Assembly: GCA_031310005.1 (NCBI GenBank)
Contig: CM062381.1
Span: 1,984,001-2,048,000, forward strand
DNA from: Dactylellina haptotyla
Lineage: Eukaryota > Ascomycota > Orbiliomycetes > Orbiliales > Orbiliaceae
DNA: 64,000 nucleotides
Reading direction: 5' to 3'
Part shown: in pieces, positions 1-11,487 of the stretch
Layout: each line of letters starts with the position of its first letter
Position numbering within the stretch: the stretch's first letter is position 1
The notes under the pieces: model-generated
Seen by the model: the letters and a program-made list of their open reading frames with translations, nothing else
Databases searched by the model: none
Told to the model about the DNA's origin: nothing
Translations under genes and position numbers: made by a program

Positions 1-1200
1 GCCTCCTCCTCACCAGGCTAATTGGCTCCGAGCACATCGAGTTGCCTCTATAACGTGATCGCGGTGGGGATGCATATTAAGGTTGCTTCGCCTCCCTTGC
101 AAGACACAATCAATCCGATCCAACAGCAAGACTTGGGAATTCTTGTTTTGACGCTCCCTCCACACACACACTCATTCACCGCAGTTGCTGTATTGTTCGC
201 GTTATTATTCACCGCTTACCGTCGAGTTGTACCGCTTCCGTCATAGTATCTTGGGGGAAGTTTCGGCTGCAGTTCATCACTCGTTTCGACATTCTCTTTG
301 CTGACCGACAAGTCGACATTTGCAGCGCTGCACGTCGGCGTCCTTTTTTTCATTATTACCCACCTTCCTTATTATTGCAATCGCCAGGTTTCCAGCACTC
401 TCTTTCTCTCTTTCCCATTTCTTCTTTAAAATATTAGCCGTCCTCTTTCTCCTGGGTACCTTTCTCGCCAATCTGTCTGGAACCGACCGTTCTTGGATTG
501 ATCAGGCAAATATTTTCCTCGGTGGAATATTCGAAATCTGAAATTCCTTCCCAGAGAAACATTCCCTGAAGAGGCGCAGGTTTCCCTCCCCGCATACACT
601 ACCAGGCCCTTTGATAAAGGGCTTTCCTCTTAGCGTAAGTCCAGACTGTTCTCGTCGTTATTCAGAAATTCAGAATTCAGCCCTGCAGGCTACCTCGAAG
701 GCTCCCCCATCGATGCGCTCCTTCCACAGCAGTAGCAACAGCGGCGTTTGCGCTTGAAACCCCACCTGATTGCACTGCATTCTGCATCGCCACCGTCGAG
801 TCTTGCCCCCCGCTTGGCGAGAGAACTGACCTCATCGGCGCATAGCATATCTGATCGCTGCAGGTCGGGCTTTATCTCGCGCGATTGTGCCGTCTGCTGT
901 GCTGTTCTCTGCTGTGCTCTGCTGCAGCTGTGCGTGTGTGCTATTGCTTGTATTTAACAGGCCAGCCGTCATTTCCCGCTTTTCGTCCAGCCTTCTCTCG
1001 CACTCCCACTTGCAACAACAACACCTCTCCCTCCCTCCCTCCCTTTTCAACACATCGGTCCCCATCGCCAGCACCACCTGGTCCCGGCGATATCGTAGTA
1101 GTAACACTCGTTCCTGAAAGGATATTAGAACAACCAGACTTCACCGTAGAATTTTTATCACAGGCCGCCTTCCACAAGGCGCCTTTGTAAATCCTTTACC
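1..1200. other. Upstream region of the first gene, no gene seen
   Basis: No open frame here looks like a conserved protein. The last 250 bases before the gene at 1201 are strongly pyrimidine-rich (C/T runs around 1025-1050), as is common in fungal promoters and 5' leaders. It most likely holds the promoter and leader of that gene. Confidence 0.5.
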
Positions 1201-2332
1201 ATGAAGTACAGTATACTCCACGCTGCGGCGACAACAGTCTTCCTCACATCGCTCTCTCAATTTCCCGGTGTATCCGCAATCGAGCCAGCGCCCGTCCACG
1301 CCCGGGCCATCGCCCACATCCAGCCTCTCGACGATGCGGAGAGTGTTTCTGAACGTATCCACTTTGGCAAGCGGGCGATCAAGCACGACAAGCCCCTAGA
1401 CGACGCCGAAGAGGTTGCGCACAGAATAACATTCGGAGCCATAAAGCACGTTCAACCGCTCTCCGACGCGGAGGACGTAGCGCACCGGGTCACCTTCGAC
1501 AAGAGGGGCGAGGTTGAAGAGAAGCGAGCGGTCGCCCATATCCAACAACTCGACGACGCGGCAGATGTCGCCGAACGAATTCATTTCAAACCATTGGAGA
1601 AGAGAAAGGGTGGTGGAGGTGGTGGTAAGAGCGGTGGCGGCGGTGGTAGTGGTGGAAAATCATCTAGCGGAGGTAAGAGTTCATCCGGCGGAGGGAAGAC
1701 CAAGTCTTCAGGTGGTAAAACTTCATCAGGTGGTTCTTCAGGTGGCAAAAGTAGCAGCAGCAGCGGCAAGAACAACAAGGGATATAAGACCTATGGCGGC
1801 AGGTACGGCGGCGGGTCTACTTCTGGGTAAGTTTTATATTATAATCTTGAAAACGCTGAAACGGATGTATATGTTAATATAGCCGGTGAATAGATACAAA
1901 GCTGGAGGGAGATCCCCACTAGGACTGGTCCCATTCTTGCTCCCACTCGCAGCTGTCGCGCTCATCTTCCCTGGTCTCTGGCTTTACAGCGTCTACAGCT
2001 ATCATTACAACACTGCCTACCAGTACTACAACAATACTCTGCAGTCTCTCCAAAACGTCCCCGTTCAGTGCTTGTGCATGCAGTACTCGGACTGTTCTTG
2101 TGACGATAATGGCAACACCGCCTATCTCAGCGACTTAGTTGCCCTCAATCAGTCTAACACTACGAACTTTGCCATCGTCGATGGAGTCTGGACGTTACTT
2201 ATCAACGGTACTGTGGAGAATGGCACTGGAGCAATTGATGCCGGAGATTCAACGAATGGAGCCTCCCCTCTCAACATTATCGGGTACCTCTGGATGGCCG
2301 GTGTTGCCGTCTACTTGGCCTATAGCATGTAA
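1201..2332 (+). CDS. Secreted/membrane protein with four Kex2-bounded 20-residue repeats and a DUF7732-like C-terminal module
   Basis: Two exons, 1201-1826 and 1894-2332, give 354 aa. The AG at 1892-1893 is the acceptor that keeps frame; using the AG at 1881-1882 leads at once to a stop. Residues 1-26 are a signal peptide. Four related 20-residue repeats follow at about 36-55, 59-78, 80-99 and 110-129, with consensus A[IV]xHxxxLxDAxxV[AS]xR[IV]xF. KR dibasic sites lie at 57-58, 101-102, 108-109 and 134-135; none separates repeats 2 and 3. Then come a Gly/Ser/Lys-rich linker (136-208), a membrane segment (about 219-238), a cysteine cluster (CLCMQYSDCSCDD) and a final hydrophobic helix. The second half matches my memory of the fungal DUF7732 family. 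Kex2 cleavage in the Golgi to release peptides is inference. The biological role is unknown. Confidence 0.8.
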
Positions 2333-3440
2333 ACGGACTCACTCGAGATGACCTTGCTAAAATTCTACCTCTCTGGTTGGACGACAGTTGCTTCGTTTGT
2401 AATACACATCATAGCCAGTAAATACGCCGCCGTCCTGGATTACTGACAGGTTCGTGTTATTTCAATTTATTGCTTCATATCCTCCAAAAGTCTACTCGGT
2501 ACCACAATTGACAAAACCAAAAACGAAAAAATCAATCAAAAATAACATCTACTTCTCAGCGAGATACCTTTTTTTCTATTTTTGCAAGTTACGCTTCTAA
2601 TCCTGTGTACGATATACTGTTTTCTTCTCGGCTTGGATGTCTTTGTTACGAAACCCACTGGTGCTTATCCTTCATGTTTGTATTGGCGTTTCTGGTTGCG
2701 ATATCTTTTTGTTTCTTCTACCCCGAAACTCATCTACCGAGAGGTTGTAATGATTTTACAGAATGAAGTTCTTTTTGTTTTGTTTTATCTTGATATATAC
2801 TACTTGACATGTTCTCGACGTTGTCTTGTTCTTTCTTTCGTCTCCAAGTCGGGAGGAAAAGGGTCATGTTTTCGTCACCACGAAGCCAAATATTTGTAAT
2901 TACACGAAACTACTTATCTGTTCATACATAATACACACGTCGAAGCGCGCGAGCGATTCCGTCAACTAGTCGATATATACATACTTGTGTCCTTCCTCAT
3001 TGGAGGTGAATATATATTTTTTTTAATGTAAAGAACGGGAAGAACAAGAAATTAAGCTTAAATGGAGAGAATCCACTGCATTGATGTCATACCAACTCAA
3101 AAGCCACAGCCCTGCGAGGTTCCCCGGCAAGCAAAGTGGGCCAGCTGGCCGGTCTCCATCCCATCCATGTCAATGCCAATGCCAATTCCCCATGCCAGGG
3201 TTGTTGCAACACACAGCAGATGACGCCGGAGAGACGTCGTGCGAGCCCGCTTGATGATTCATCGTGAACGAACTGGCGATGGGCTCGATTGGAAGAGCCC
3301 TGCCGCGTGCTGGCCGGGGTAGTTCGAGGCCGTGGGCAAGCTGGGCGAGCTGTTCTCGTGCGTGGTCGTGTTTGGCAGCATCCCCAGATTCGGGCGTGGT
3401 GTTGAGGCCGAAAGCAAAGCGGCCAGCCGGGGTAGGGTGT

Positions 3441-3454
3441 GCGTGACGTCACGC
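3441..3454. promoter_or_regulatory. 14-bp palindrome with perfect CRE/bZIP site
   Basis: The sequence gcgtgacgtcacgc is its own reverse complement and contains TGACGTCA at 3444-3451, the consensus for Atf1/Sko1/CREB-type bZIP factors. It lies about 290 bp before the rtc3 start codon. Use by a stress bZIP factor is inference. Confidence 0.6.
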
Positions 3455-3476
3455 GGGAGGCAGTTGGTTAGCTCGG

Positions 3477-3481
3477 AGGGG
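3477..3481. promoter_or_regulatory. STRE-like AGGGG core
   Basis: AGGGG, the core of the yeast stress-response element bound by Msn2/4, lies 23 bp after the CRE palindrome and before a gene whose yeast homologue is stress-induced. Short motifs occur by chance, so this is only suggestive. Confidence 0.3.
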
Positions 3482-3567
3482 AGCGTGCAGGGCGGAGAAG
3501 GAAAGAGAAAGGGCCCAGGCTGATCGGCCGGCGGTGGGCAGACGACATCATCGCACGCTCCTCCCGC

Positions 3568-3576
3568 TTTAAATAG
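3568..3576 (+). promoter_or_regulatory. TATA-like box of rtc3
   Basis: tttaaatag sits in an otherwise GC/CT-rich stretch about 165 bp before the ATG and is followed by pyrimidine-rich sequence, as expected for a core promoter. Confidence 0.45.
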
Positions 3577-3740
3577 CCCGCCCTCCTCCGCCGTCTCCCC
3601 GCAGCTGGACATCCTCCTGCTCACTCCCTCTCATACATCCACAAGTACCCCACCATCCGCACAGCATCACCACCTTTTATCGTTATATTGTCATTATTAT
3701 TGTCACTACTATAGATCTTTCTCCTTTGAATACACCCAAA

Positions 3741-4247
3741 ATGCGCGGAGGAAACAACGTCCACAAGGTCCACCTTAAGAAGGGTGAGAACGACTTCATC
3801 GTCCTGGTCGAGGATACCGATTCCCTCAAGAAATGGAAGGACGACACCTCGGTGCCCCTGGCTCAGGTTGTTGACGGCTTCACAATCTACACCACTCACA
3901 AGTATGCAGCAAACCACCCTTTTCTTCCTGGAATTTCCGCTGTATTCCTTTTCTAACTGTAGACAGACACGGAGCCCAAGGTGTCATGGATTCTGCTTCA
4001 AAAGCCATACTTGAGTCCTCGTTCGGCAAGTGCAGCGAGGACGAAATTATCAGCACTATCCTCCGAGAGGGAACCCTGCAAACAACCACCGTACGTATTT
4101 GCCCTTCTTCTTTCTTGCAGAAGTTCCAATTGATGACTTGCTAACACCTCCTTTCTTTCTTCCTTTTTTTGCTTTCTGGAATACTAGTCTCAAACACGCT
4201 TTGGTTCAACGAACGATTCCATTGGCAGCATGGCCAACCACAGATAA
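3741..4247 (+). CDS. rtc3: Rtc3-type single SBDS N-terminal-domain protein
   Basis: Three exons, 3741-3901, 3967-4090 and 4188-4247, give 114 aa, close to yeast Rtc3/YHR087W (111 aa). Visible signatures are KVHLKKGENDFIVLVED, KKWKDD, VPLAQVVDGF, THKHGAQG and a late EDEIISTILREGTLQ. Together they form the SBDS/Sdo1 N-terminal fold without the other Sdo1 domains. The second acceptor (AG 3965-3966) restores the conserved HKHGAQG. Yeast Rtc3 is linked to RNA metabolism and stress adaptation; the molecular activity is not well defined. The CRE palindrome, AGGGG and TATA-like box upstream agree with stress control. It converges on nsp1. Confidence 0.92.
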
Positions 4248-4918
4248 ACGCCCACTTCTGTTTGGCATCGTACCTCTCCCTGAGCACAATTTGAGTTGTT
4301 GATGTTGTCGGGAGCAGGATACTAGGTTCTTTTCAATGGATCCTAATTATCCTTTTAAAAATATTTTATTTGAATTGGAGGACGGATACCTCTTGGGTCT
4401 CCTTTTTGCCCCCCACGCGTTCGATCGGAGGAAAGAAATAGCTACTAGACAAGAATGGCTACATGTCCTTCTCCTGCCACGAGTGGAAACACGATGGCAG
4501 TTGGCAATCGATCCAATTGAATAAAATATAAAGACATCATTTAATCATATCACACACGAGCATACACTCGCTTCATCGTAAATATTAATTGAGAGTACCA
4601 AAGATCCGATCAGATGACAATACCGTGATGTATTTGAGTCTGGTATTCAACTTTATCCTACCTATCATACATGAAGTAATTCTCGCCACGCCTTTCCAAA
4701 CCGGGCTGAAAAAAGGGAAAAAAAAGGACAAGAAGTAATAAAAAGGAGGTCTTTCATATTGCAAATAAAACGATGAAGGAATTATAGCTCCATAATATCT
4801 AGCATTGGATAAAAAGACAACATAAGCCACATTTGAGCGGCCTTCTCATTGCTTGTGATAAACCGACCCACCAAAGAAACGAGAAGCGGAGAACGGAGAA
4901 CGGAGAACGGGAAAATTA
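4248..4918. other. Convergent 3' intergenic of rtc3 and nsp1
   Basis: AT-rich 3' flanks of two convergent genes. A short direct repeat of the 8-mer ggagaacg lies around 4887-4910. No coding frame of substance. Confidence 0.5.
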
Positions 4919-7595
4919 TTATCTCATTCCTCTGAACGCTTGAGAAGCGAAAAAGTCATTCATGTCTTGCCCTCCAAGACCATTGTTCGACAAGCTAGCG
5001 TCTCGTTGGGTCTTTGCCGCATCGATCTTGCCTTGCTGTCCTGATGTTAGCTAATTTCTTTTACAGCGCAATGTCACATTGGCGGAAGGGAGCATACCAA
5101 GGTATTCGACCGGACATCAATCTCCTGTAGAGCACCAAGATGGTTGTTGAGAATTTTAACAATTGTCGCAAGCTACTCAGGTATGATAATTAGCCAAATT
5201 GCCTAGAAAACCAAATGTAAATTAAGTTAAAGATACTCACCGGGTCCTCAGCACTGCTAGTCTTATTAATCGTATTTGTTGCATTGTTAATATCAGTGAT
5301 AATATTACCCAGGTTCTTGCTCATAATGTCGAGCTGTTTGTCAAGCTTCTCAGCAAGCAAATAAGACTTCTCCCTCTCCTGGTCAGCCGGCTGCATTCCC
5401 TCAGGCCCACCTATTTGTGTCTGGAAGATATCGTCAACCTGCTTTTCGTATAGTTCAAGAGCGGCGGAGAGTTCATCCTGCTGACCGACAACGTAGTCAA
5501 GCGCCTTGTTAATATCCTCCTGCTTTTTGGTGGCCTTGATGGTCTCCGTGTGTAACTCGACGAGCTTGTCGCCGTTAACGACCAGCATACGATCCCACCC
5601 GGCGATTTCGGTCGCTTGCTTGTTAAACTCGGCGGTGTATTTGTCGAGGTCAGAGGTCCAACGGGTGATCATCTCGTCGAGGGACTTGTTCTTCAAACGG
5701 GAGGAAGGTTGGGCTGGTGTAGAGCCTACAGGTGCCGGGGCAGTAGTTGCTGAAGCTGCAGTTGTCAGTTTGGCTGCATCGGTTGCAGCAGTGGTTGCGG
5801 CAGCGGTAGTAGCAGCCGGCTTCCCTCCAAATAGCGCGGAAGGAGCCGTGGTGGCCGACGTGGGGGTTGCGGTGGTAGCGGACAATGGGGCAGCCGAAGA
5901 AGCAGCCGCCGCAGGCCCAGCGCCGAAGAGAGAACCACCAGCTGCAGATATGGTAGTAGCCGGGGTAGTTGGTTTGTCGGTTGGTTTAGCTCCAAAGAGC
6001 GAAGGAGCTGCTGTTGCTGCAGGCGCGGTGGCGGCAGTGACACTCGCTGGAGCTGCAGCTCCAAAGAGAGAGCCCACCTGCCCTGTGGAAGAAGCGGCGC
6101 CGGTTGTCGGGGTCGCACTAAATAGATTGGCAGCTGGAGGTTTGGTGGCGGTTGCAGAAGTTGGTGTGGCGCCACCACCAAAGAGTCCCGCACCTACATT
6201 ATTAATTAGCTACTAGATTTTCCTCGAGTGGTGTTGATTAAAGGAGGGGGTCTTACCTGCAGGGGCTGGGGCACCAGCTCCGAATAGACTACCCGATGGC
6301 TTCGTAGCAACGGCGGTTGCACCAAATAGGTTTCCAGCTAGGGCTGCTGGCTTTTGGGTCTCGGCCAAAGTAGTAGCTGGGCCGAGTGGTGGTTGAGAAG
6401 TAGTTTGGGTCCCAAAGAGACCAGGCTTCGGTGTCTCTGAGGACACAACTGTACCGGTTCCGAATAAGCTGGGTTTCGAGGTCTCCGTCGGGGTCACGCC
6501 GGCAGGGGCCGCGGGCTTCGATGCGTCCGATCCAAACAGTGCACTCGCAGGTGGTTTAGTATCTGTGGGCTTCGCGCCAAAGATAGCACTAGGGGTGACA
6601 GTTCCTGATATAGCATTAGCTTGGGATCCGAAGAAACCGCCAGTAGTGGAACCTGATCCGAAGAGGTTTGAGCCAGAAGGGGTAGCCGTACCGGATGGTG
6701 CCGGAGTAGAAGACTTAGCTCCACCGAACATTGGACCTGCACCAGTCGAGGCTGCTCCAAAAAGCGACGGGGTAGACGCCGGCTTTGAAGCATCTGCAGT
6801 CCCAGTAGGTTGAGACCCAAATAGAGAGCTACCGCCTGGGGTAGCAGCTCCAGTTGAACCTGCACTAAAGAGCCCGCTGGTTGTGCTAGATGGCGTCAGA
6901 TTGGGCCTGGAAGTTGCTGATGCGTTGAAAAGGTTTGAGCTTGACGTGGTACCAAATAAGCCAGCTGAAGTCGAGGGCTTGTTAGCATCCGAAGGAGCGG
7001 CTCCCGTAGATGCCCCAAATATGCTACCGCTGCTTAGGCTCGCCGGAGGCGGAGCCGCTGGAGTCGTGGACGCTCCAAACATGTTTCCCGACCCTGTTCC
7101 TGCGAATAGCGATTTGTTAGGGGCCGGAGTCGTAGACCCGAACAGATTCGAAGTAGTCGTTCCAGATTGTGTCGGTGTAGCAGATCCTGCTGGGGTGGCT
7201 GCCTGCGTGGAACCAAAACTGAAGTTGCTCGTAGCTGTAGATTTAGGACCCGCAGCAGACGCGCCGCCGAAAAGAGAGGGGGCCGCAGAAGAGCCGGTTG
7301 GCGTGCTGGCGCCTGGGGTGTTTGTAGATGCACCGAACATGGAACCTGTCGACTTTCCGAAGATACTACCACTGCTACCAGGGGCTGCAGGTGTCGTGCT
7401 GCCGAAGAGGGTGCCACTCGGAGCGCCTTGAGAGGGAGTCTCCGAGGATCCAAACATGTTACCAGGTTTGCTACCAGCGGTAGGGGTGTTTCCAAAGAAA
7501 CCACCTCCGGAAGTACCAGTCGTGCTGCTGCCAAAGATGCTGCCTCCTGAGGCGCCGCTGAAAAGACCACCACCGGAGCCCTGGTTGCCGGACAT
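4919..7595 (-). CDS. nsp1: FG-repeat nucleoporin Nsp1 (Nup62 family)
   Basis: Four exons on the minus strand, 7595-6257, 6193-5241, 5172-5098 and 5035-4919, give 827 aa with matching phases. Residues 1 to about 610 are Ser/Thr/Ala/Gly-rich with dozens of FG units (SLFG, NLFG, GMFG, GGFFG), the disordered barrier of the nuclear pore channel. From about 611 (SRLKNKSLDEMITRWTSDL) the protein becomes the Nsp1_C coiled coil, which in the family assembles with Nup57/Nup49 and Nup82. The C-terminus (LATIVKILNNHLGALQEID, then a tail ending FFASQAFRGMR) is built from two small exons. The ATG at 7595 is chosen because MSGNQGSGGGLFSG begins the repeat domain; the frame stays open upstream to 7799 without similarity. 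Long antisense open frames within it are shadows of the biased repeat codons. Confidence 0.95.
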
Positions 7596-8257
7596 TGCTG
7601 TGGGATTGATAACGCGCCTGGGTGAAGATTGGCACAATGGAATGTTGTGTGCAGGCAGGAGTTTGCTGCGCGTATCCGAAAGGCGAGTATTAGATGGCGA
7701 TCGCGGGAGGAGACCAGTTGGATGTCGCAGCAGCGAGATGAAAGGGACGGCGGTTCTTTGTGCTGCGAGCAAATCAAGCCGAGGCCAGCGATTCGGCACG
7801 AGATGTTTGAGGCGTAGAGGGGAGGGTCGGCTGGAGCTTGCTAGCCAGAGGGGGAGGAGGAGGAGGAAGAGGCTGCGGGAGAGGTGGTGGTGGTGATGTT
7901 GGTGGTGTCTTCTCTGTTGCGATGAGAGAACGAGAGAGAACGAGTCGCGAGGTGTTTGTTGGGTGAGGTTGAGGGCGCCAGGATCTAGCGAGAGCGACTA
8001 CCGCCGAAAACGCGCGAGGCCTCCCAAAATGAAAATATCACACGGCAACAACAACGCCGCTGAGCGCCCGATCGAGGGACTATTATTTGATATCTACGAT
8101 AGTATATTTATATTGTATTGTATTGTAGTGCGTATATATGGCAGCTGAGCAACAAACCCGTAGGCAGAACCAAGGCTTGGTATGCCTACGTTTTTACAAG
8201 ACATCTGTTCGTGTATGACCGTAAACAGGGCCAATATTTTGGCTCTCTCCAGCAGTG
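7596..8257. other. nsp1 promoter region
   Basis: Lies between the nsp1 start and the stop of the J-protein gene. It has a purine-rich block (about 7845-7900) and a GC-rich part, probably the nsp1 promoter and leader. No supported gene. Confidence 0.45.
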
Positions 8258-9555
8258 CTACGATTTGCCTCCCCTCTCCTGCCTCCGCTTTGCGATAACT
8301 CGCCCGATGGCATCCCGCATTTCCGGCTCGGACTCTATCCTCCTTTCCACCAGCCAATCCGCCATCTTCATCTTCAGGTCCCGGTTTATCGACCCATCCT
8401 CCTTCGTGAAGGGCGCCACCTCCAGATCCGCGCCCGCCTTCGCCTCCCCTCGGATTGCGGTTGCAATTGCCATCAGCCGATCCAACTGCTCCGAGTACTG
8501 GGCCTCCGTTGACTTAGGCTTTCTCTCGTGGAACAACGGCGCCAGCTGCGATATCGCAATGATCACGGATAATAGCACCTGTTGACCCAAGGCAACTTGC
8601 TCAAACGGCAACAGCGTTCGCCGGGTGAAGAAATGTATTATCTTGGTTGAAACAAGAAAATACGGCCTCGATACGGAAGCGTAGTCGAACAGCAACATAC
8701 ATGCCAGGGAAAGAAATCGCCACTGCTCTCAACAATTAGCGCCCCTCAGGCCCCTCTCAAAAGGCGAGAGCAAGAAAGAAAGAAGGAAGCAAGGAAGGAA
8801 GGAAGGAACGTACGTATTTGCCAAACTCTAGTATACCCAATGTCCCAAGGGCCACAAGGACGATGAGACTGGCGGTGTAGTTGGGTAGTTTTACTTTCAT
8901 GGCGTGGGCGAGAAAGTCGAATTTGGTTTTGCAAAGAATCCAGTCCGGTATTGTGATCGCAGGGCCCAGCCTGTCATACGCGAACCGCTTTGCGGGGTCG
9001 GATAGGACATCATATGCGACTTTGTACTGGAGGAAGAGGTGTTCCATGCTAGGGCTGACTTTGTCCGGGTGGTATTTTACAGACCTTGGATACGTGTTAG
9101 CGCATAGGTCCCCGCACCTCCATTAGAAATAGCATCGAGGCATATCGGTATAGCATACGCTTTCCGGAACTGCTTCTTTATCAGGCGATCATCCGCGTCT
9201 GCCGAGACACCTAGCATCTGGTAGAACGTCGGCTGGCCGATTATTCCCAGCCAGCATTCGTACATGGTGAACATGAGGTAAGCTGCTATGACGAAGCAGT
9301 AGACGTATTTGCGGTCTCGGGTGTGGCGCGGGCTGCCCGGGATGGGCATGGGGTCGCCGGCGCGGGTGAAGAGGCGGTAGAGGAAAGACTGGACCCAGCC
9401 AGCTACCAACTACGCCCGGGAGCCGTGTGAGCGTGAATGCATCGTGACAGGTGCGGAATCAGTGGGAGGGAGGGAGCACTGACGTTGGGGAGGAACATCC
9501 ACCCGAGGAACGAACCGACGGGCCCTATCGAGTAGGGCGAGGGATTGGGGGCCAT
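8258..9555 (-). CDS. Membrane-anchored DnaJ-domain protein
   Basis: Four exons on the minus strand, 9555-9484, 9409-9159, 9084-8814 and 8722-8258, give 352 aa. The J domain spans about residues 85-149 (PTFYQMLGVSADADD ... QFRKASVKYHPDKV ... AYDVLSDPAKRFAYDRLGP) with HPD at 113-115, the motif that stimulates Hsp70 ATPase. Hydrophobic segments lie before it (GWVQSFLYRLF region, YVYCFVIAAYLMFTMY) and after it (ASLIVLVALGTLGILEFG, VLLSVIIAISQLAPLF), so it is a multi-pass membrane J-protein. It matches the fungal group usually annotated 'membrane associated DnaJ chaperone', probably ER. It is not Sec63: no Brl/Sec63 domain is seen. The first intron starts GTCAGT, a weaker donor, but splicing there is needed to reach an ATG. 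It shares a 473-bp divergent promoter with rps24. Confidence 0.87.
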
Positions 9556-10028
9556 TGTGTAGCGAGCGATAGAGAGCGACAACTAGCGCATACCGGCCGG
9601 TCTATGCGGTTGAAATAAATAACAGCGTTTAATGAAGCATGTTGCAATCGTAATAATGTGAGCTCCCCAACGTGCATGGCCGAGTGTGTTGAGCCCGCCA
9701 ACACGCCAACACGCCAACACATGTTTGCTGGGCGGGGTGTTTGCCCGGCGACGTCTGCGATCTTATCGGTGCCCTTATCGGCAACGTGACGCGCAGACAC
9801 CGCTCCGAATTGGAAAAGCAGTCCGAATTGTGCGGTTTGGGCGGTGATTCGACGTTTCTTGGCGCGGTGCACCCGCCCCCAGCAAATTTGTCGAACAGGT
9901 CTGTCCGTCAGTTGGCAGTTGCAGCAGTCATTCGACATCCAACCGCACCGACTCATCGCCCAACTATCCCTCTCCCCTTTCCGACAAAAGAACGACGGCT
10001 GTCCGCCTCATCGATCTGATCATCCAAC
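9556..10028. promoter_or_regulatory. Divergent promoter, J-protein / rps24
   Basis: A 473-bp space between two divergent start codons. It contains about three tandem copies of a 9-bp unit (cgccaacac, about 9695-9720). An open frame across it on the minus strand has no recognisable similarity and is rejected. Confidence 0.55.
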
Positions 10029-10960
10029 ATGTCTGAGAACTCCATAACGGTATGCCCTTCTTCATCTTGCGACACCCATACGGCAAACTCCTGCGCGGTT
10101 TTATTCCTTGTAGAAACGACGGCTCTGACGATGGTGGGAAACCAATAGATCCGAACCCGCAAGTTCTTGCGAAACCCTCTCCTCCAGAGGAAGCAGATGG
10201 TTGTGTAGGTTTTGCTTTCCGTCATTTCCCCTCGAAATTTTACGATCAATATTTGTTATTATCATCATTGTTATTATTATTTGCGGGGCGAATATCATCT
10301 AGGTGGAAAGACAGCTGGGAGAGCATTGCATGGTGCTTGGAGTCAAGTCAAAAAAGAGGCACATACACGATACCGATGATTACCACATTCGAAAGTGTCG
10401 TCAAGAGAATTGAGGGATTATCTTGAATCGTTTGGACTGCAATGCTGCTGGAATGCCTGATACAAGGGGTGGATATATATATATATGCACGAGCCTCGAG
10501 TTTTTTTTTTGGTGAAAGATTGTGGGCTAATATCGCCGTTTCTTTTCAACAGTGACATCCTCCACCCTGGCCGCCCAAATGTCTCCAAGACCGAGCTCCG
10601 TGAGAAGCTCGGAAGCACCTACAAGGCTGATAAAGATGTTGTCTCTGTCTTTGGTCTACGAACACAATATGGTGGTGGCAAGACCACTGGTTTCGCCCTC
10701 ATCTACGACTCCCTTGACGCCTTGAAGAAGTTCGAACCCCACTACAGACTGGTACGATACGAGTTTGCTTCCAAGATCGAGAAGGCCAGCAGACAACAAC
10801 GTAAGTACCACCGCATTTTCGGAAGGATATACGTGACAGCACAGAAGAAAAACAATATATGCTAATATCGTATATAGGTAAACAACGAAAGAACAGAATG
10901 AAGGAGGCGAGAGGTACCGCCAAGAGCAAGGCGGCTTCCAAAGACAAGAAGAAGAAATAA
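10029..10960 (+). CDS. rps24: 40S ribosomal protein S24 (eS24)
   Basis: Four exons, 10029-10049, 10149-10204, 10553-10800 and 10878-10960, give 135 aa, the normal size. The seven-codon first exon and 56-nt second exon ([19 protein letters not shown]) are found by conservation. Then follow [39 protein letters not shown], the [19 protein letters not shown] segment and a lysine-rich tail ending KDKKKK. It is a structural component of the small ribosomal subunit. The second intron (10205-10552, 348 nt) is longer than its neighbours and holds an AT dinucleotide run and a T10 tract; long 5' introns are common in fungal ribosomal protein genes. Confidence 0.96.
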
Positions 10961-11487
10961 ATTATTCACCTCCTTTTTGTCCGGTTGTCGATTGTGCATT
11001 TGTCTACTTTTCGCTTTTTATACACATTTTTTATTACGGCGAATCTCATCTGGGCTTTTTTTTTTCCTCACTCGGGTTTTCTTCCTTTTTATCAACGGGA
11101 GGGATAAAAAACGTCGGTTTCTCGATTGTGTTTATATACTATGTCATGATAACGTCCTAGCTCATAATCTCGACGAAGCAGAATACCTTCCCTTTTGTTT
11201 CGTCGTCATATTTTCAAGTCCTCCCTTACTCTTCCGAGATCCCCTCCTCATACCCATACACATTATTTCTTCTTCTGCTCAAGCACGAATACCTGGTCTC
11301 ACCCTAACGTCTTGTGTATATCACCCAAGTGGCTCACAATCTGATATATATATGTGAGGAAAATACTGAATAATGACGATTCTTCCAGATCGACCAGACG
11401 GGCTTTTTCTTTCATAAGTAGATAGATAAAAATGCATAACGTCGAGCTACTGTTTACAAATTATTCGCAAGTTATCTATTATCGCTT
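10961..11487. other. Convergent 3' intergenic, rps24 / methyltransferase
   Basis: T-rich 3' flank of rps24 and AT-rich 3' flank of the convergent methyltransferase gene. Nothing coding seen. Confidence 0.5.

Larger units (their letters stand above)
2333..3740. other. Intergenic: 3' region of the repeat-precursor gene and promoter of rtc3
   Basis: The first part is T-rich 3' flank without convincing coding potential. From about 3100 the base composition turns GC-rich and holds the promoter elements listed separately at 3441, 3477 and 3568. Open frames on the minus strand here (around 3087-3624) are low-complexity and overlap the promoter, so I do not call them genes. Confidence 0.6.

Noticed and set aside
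2582-2899. 105-codon plus frame after the repeat-precursor gene
   Set aside because: No ATG start, T-rich 3' flank, no conserved motif.
3259-3624. 121-codon minus frame over the rtc3 promoter
   Set aside because: Low-complexity, overlaps the CRE and TATA-like elements, no similarity.
5506-7431. Long plus-strand open frames opposite nsp1
   Set aside because: They arise from the Ser/Thr/Ala/Gly codon bias of the FG repeats, are Ala/Val/Pro-only and lack any motif; the minus strand encodes a clear Nsp1.
9525-9956. 143-codon minus frame upstream of the J-protein
   Set aside because: Overlaps the J-protein start and the divergent promoter; no conserved composition and no clear start.
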